Assembly: GCA_016858145.1 (NCBI GenBank) | Contig: JAEHOE010000022.1 | Location: 620,001 to 684,000 of the forward strand | Direction of reading: 5' to 3' | Source of the DNA: Edaphochlamys debaryana | Lineage: Eukaryota > Chlorophyta > Chlorophyceae > Chlamydomonadales | Length of the DNA stretch: 64,000 bases | Part shown: one piece after another, positions 60,601-64,000 of the stretch | Layout: each line of letters begins with the position of its first letter | Numbering within the stretch: the stretch's first letter is position 1 | Position numbers and translations under genes: made by a program | The notes under the pieces: model-generated | Databases searched by the model: none | What the model was told of the DNA's origin: nothing | The model's input: only the letters and a program-made list of their open reading frames with translations

Positions 60601-62875
60601 GAACGAAGCCGGACACGTGCCCGGCCTCTGGACCAGATCGAGGTGGTAGGTAGTAACCTCTGCTGACGTTCGACTGCCTGCTGTGCCCTCCGGGCCCCCG
60701 TTATCCCCGCACGCAGAGGCTGTCACCAAGAGGCCTCCCCAGCCCCCACCCGCCGTGGAAGCTAGCGCGTGGGCCGCAGCAGTGCAGGCGCTTCAGGAAG
60801 AGATCGCTGCGGTCGAGGGCAGCGACGGAGACCGCCCCAGCGTCCGCGCTGCCGTTGCTGGAGGGACGGAGCTGACGCTTGGGGCGATCCTGGGGCGCGG
60901 CTCCTTTGGCTCCGTGTACCTAGGTGAGCCCTGTCGCAAACGCAAGGCCCCTAGCTACGGTAGCGCTTGTTATCCGAAACGAGGTCAGGAATCCAACTTG
61001 CTATTATTTCCGTTGTGTGCTCCTTTGGCTCCGCGGCTCCGTTGGCTCTGTGTACCTAGGTGCGTGCGGGGGCGTTTGGCGCAGGGGTCATGGCGGCTGG
61101 TGCACGCTGAGGCGGGTGCAGCACACGATTTATCGAGGGCCGTACAGTGCACACGGGACGCGCTAACCTGCCTCGTCCCTCCGTCCGCAGGCACGTGGCG
61201 CGGGCTGCTGGTGGCAGCCAAGGTCCAGGTGGGGTGCACGGGTTGTACGGCTTGGTACGGGTTGTACGGCTTGGTGTGTGTCCCATCCACTCGAGTTGAT
61301 TGAGACTTCATTCATCAGGCTCTGACCCTCCTTTCCCGCGCGCGCTGCTTGCTCAGGTGGTGGTCGACGAGGTACTCGGCGCTGCCGGCCGCCGGCGCTA
61401 CCGAGCACTCCTCGAGGCAGCCATCGGGACCTCCCTTGCGCACCCCAACCTCGTGGCGACGTACGCGTACGACATCCAGCCGCTCGTACAGCAGGGATCT
61501 GGCAGCTCTTCATCTGACGACAAGGAGCAGCCTAATGGCGGGCCCGGAAATCAGCCTGACGCCTACCAACTTATCACGGTGCAGGAGTTCTGCTCCGGGG
61601 GCTCCCTGATGACAGCGCTGGGTGGGTATTGTTGCACAATTCGGGGCAGCACAGCGAGACGGGGCGAGAAGCGAGGGCACCATATATCAACTGGATGGGG
61701 TGCGTGCACACTGAAGAGGCCAGCGCACTGGCTGACTGGCTTCTGTGCGTCTCTGACCATTGCCCGCGCGCAGAGTCTGGGTTTGGACTGTGCGGAGTGA
61801 TGATGGGAAACACCCTGACCGCCGCCGCCGCCATCCACCTCGCCGCCGACGTGGCCGCCGGCCTCCGCCACGCACACGCCGCGGGCATCGTCCACGGCGA
61901 CATCTCATCCGGCAACATCCTGCTCGCGGCCAGGCAGACCGGGGCAGACGCAGATGGGGCGGCGGCAGGCGGCGAGGGCGAGGTGGGGGTGGATGCGACG
62001 GAGGCGGCGTGCCGCCGCCGCCTGTCCGCCGCCGCGCACCGCCCGCCCGTGGCTGGCAAGGTGGCAGACTTTGGCCTCAGCGTGCGGATGGCAGCTGACG
62101 CCACACACGCGAGCGGGTACTGCCAGGTGAGGTGGCAAGTGTGGAGCTTGTCTAAGGTCTCCAGTAAAAGCGCAGCCGAGCTGGGGCCCACTCCTCCCAA
62201 CCTCCCTACCCTTCAGGGCACGCCCCTCTACATGGCACCGGAAGTGTCGGCGACTGGCCGCATCAGCCCCGCAAGCGACGCCCACGCTTACGGGGTGCTG
62301 CTGCTGGAGCTGATGCTTGGGGCGAGCGCAAGGAGCATGTGGCGGCGGCAGGCGGCGGCTGGTCTCGGTAACGCCTGGAAGCCGAGGCGGCTCCTAGACG
62401 CACTGCCCTCTGCGGGCGGAGGCTGCCTGCCAAGGCTGAGGGGCCTGGCGGAGGCATGCCTATCTCAGAACCCCGCGGACCGCCCGACCATGGACCAGGT
62501 TCGGCGCAGTGCGGGGTCCCATGGGGTCTCGGAAGAAAGGCTCAGCAGCCTCAGCGCTCCTCCGCTGGACGTCCGCAGAGCGTGACTCCCCCGCCATCCC
62601 ATGTTACCCACCATTCCGCATGACGCCCCATCGATTCCTCCCCCCCCTCCCTCCCTCCCTCCCTCCCTCCCTCCTTTCCTCAGGTCCTGGAGTGCCTGTG
62701 CGAGGCAGCGGAGGCCCTCGAGGAGGCCGGCGAGGAGCGCTCCTCCCTGCAGCAGCCCATGGCCTCGGCTGTGTCCCTGCCGCGGATCTCTGGTGCGTCC
62801 ATCAGCCGGCTGGACGAGGACTTCCTGATGCAGCCCACGCTCAGCTCCGCCGCAGCGTCGTCGGCGCCGCGGTAG
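54685..62875 (+). CDS. Receptor-like protein kinase (TKL type) with (SP)n-rich ectodomain
   Basis: Predicted single-span membrane kinase of about 1,665 aa. Exons: 54685-55009, 55279-55429, 55671-56082, 56324-about 56500, 56925-57062, 57324-57570, 57849-57964, 58097-58307, 58458-58927, 59106-60529, 60717-60923, 61191-61228, 61357-61621, 61774-62126, 62217-62498 and 62684-62875. A signal peptide (STLLVAVNVLLNGSLAQ) precedes an ectodomain with two Pro/Ser-rich linkers of the pherophorin style. The membrane span is VVPVAVAVPLGTLCLTCALA, near residue 1013, with an RRNRRR stop-transfer. The kinase domain has LGRGSFGSVYLG, VAAKV (ATP Lys), HGDISSGNILLA, KVADFGLSV and PLYMAPEV, then DAHAYGVLLLELMLG. 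All catalytic residues are present, but HRD is HGD (non-RD). The ligand is unknown. The exon 4-5 junction is unresolved because the best donor creates an in-frame TAG. Confidence 0.85.
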
Positions 62876-64000
62876 ACGGAGGCCGAATGCGTGTGCGTGT
62901 TCGTGTGCTTGACGACTGTACGGCACGCCCTTAGGACGGAGGTTGTAGCGCGGTGGTGAGGCGTGCTTGCTGGAGGAAGAGACCGGCAGCCGATGGGGCC
63001 CGGCCCAGGGGGCCGGTGGGTGCGTCATTGGTGTGGTGGGGGTTTGGGGATGAAGACGTGCCGCCCCCAGTGGGGCTGCTAGTGCTAGAGGGGAACTAGG
63101 GGAACACGCCGAAGAGAAGTGGAATCCGGGGGGCCCGAAGGGGAGGAATGTGCTCGCTCGTGGAAGGGTGTGAAGCATGGCACCGGTGTGCTCCTACTAC
63201 CGTTGACTGCTTAACCGGTAATCGTCAAATTCATGTATGCATGATGAAAGAAGGGGCTGTATGTGTGGCTTGTGGGAGCGGGGGTCGGTCGGGTGTCCTG
63301 ACTTGACACCTGTGTGGATACCTTGCGTTAATGCACTGTGACGCTGCTCAACCTCAAGTTGTGTGCATGCGTGACTGATGATGCGGGGCAGGGCTCCGTG
63401 AACTTGGCGTTGGCCTCGGCGGCGTGTCCACCGCAATAGCGTGGCTGCCTGCATAATCGTTGTCTGTTATTGGTGGCAGGGCTTTGACGGGCTCCATCTT
63501 AGTAGGGGACCTGCCTCTTGTCGTCATGTGTTCATATAGCGGTCTCCCCACCCGGCCTCGGTCAAGCACCCTACCTTTTATCCGTGTGGATTCGTTCTGT
63601 CTCTTTCTACATATTGGGGCTTATCTAGCATACTGCTACTGCTGAGGAGGGTTGCTCGGAGTTCGTGCGGTTGGTGGGGCTGGGGGCGCCCTTTGGGTTG
63701 GGGAACTCAAGGGAGGTGCGTGGGGTTAGCAGAGAACGGTATTTGGACTGACGAGGGGGCAGATCGGGCGATTGGGTCGAGGTGAACATGTCTCCATGGA
63801 AGGTCTGGGGTCGATGAAGGGCCACGGCGCGCGCAGCTGTGATACCTGCCTGTACAGTATTCTGTAAGTTCTGGTTCTATGCTGCTGTGCGGGCGGGGGC
63901 GGGGGGGGGGCAGCGACTCGAGTGGTGCTGGATGTGGATGGAGGGATCCCTTCCGGAAGACACGAATGGGTGAGCTGTGAACGCTCCCTGTGGCGGCGGG
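62876..64000. other. Region downstream of the kinase gene
   Basis: About 1.1 kb, probably the kinase 3' untranslated region and following intergenic DNA. The nearest TGTAA on the plus strand is at 63863-63867, about 1 kb from the stop. No gene is supported on either strand. Confidence 0.4.

Noticed and set aside
61774..62126. Pseudokinase interpretation because HRD is altered
   Set aside because: The catalytic Asp, Asn, DFG, ATP-binding Lys and Gly loop are all present; only the Arg is missing, which is the non-RD class and not inactive.

Overview
The window looks like nuclear DNA of a volvocine green alga (Chlamydomonas or a close relative). It is GC-rich, and the genes are cut into many short exons by GT-AG introns with GTGCGT or GTGAGT-type donors. 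TGTAA, the usual green-algal poly(A) signal, lies downstream of several stops. Ala/Pro/Gly-rich low-complexity stretches and (CA)n tracts are common. The gene content (periplasmic arylsulfatase, plastid lipid importer subunit, (SP)n-rich receptor-like kinase) fits that group. All gene models below were spliced by hand from reading phase, splice signals and family motifs.

Layout. From 1 to 16,044 there are two tandem arylsulfatase genes, both on the minus strand. The right copy (9277-15477, 18 exons, 628 aa) is complete. The left copy (75-4841) runs off the window edge and carries two frame-breaking insertions (16 bp and 4 bp) relative to its twin. The duplication includes about 560 bp of upstream sequence. 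Between the copies lie a 134-bp tandem repeat, a Pro-rich open frame with a 30-bp minisatellite, and about 2.3 kb without a recognisable gene.

From 17,096 to 25,392 a TGD2-like Mce-domain gene (minus; lipid import into the plastid) is divergent from an unrecognised 13-exon secreted-protein gene (plus). From 26,526 to 38,332 a large 18-exon carotenoid-oxygenase-like gene (minus) is divergent from a DUF1764 gene (plus), followed by an unrecognised secreted acidic protein gene (plus). From 39,249 to 47,795 a two-RRM DBHS/NONO-like RNA-binding protein gene (minus) is divergent from an unrecognised 11-exon gene (plus).

From 49,203 to 52,758 is a plastid-type DedA/VTT membrane protein gene (minus). 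One of its introns holds a small element with 132-bp direct terminal repeats around an antisense piece of protein-coding sequence. From 54,685 to 62,875 is a receptor-like kinase gene: secretory signal, large ectodomain with (SP)n linkers, one membrane span and a TKL-type non-RD kinase domain.

The neighbours do not form a pathway. Points that stand out are the decaying arylsulfatase duplicate, the carotenoid-oxygenase relative that seems to lack three of the four iron-binding histidines, the gene-fragment-carrying terminal-repeat element, and two probable GC-AG introns.
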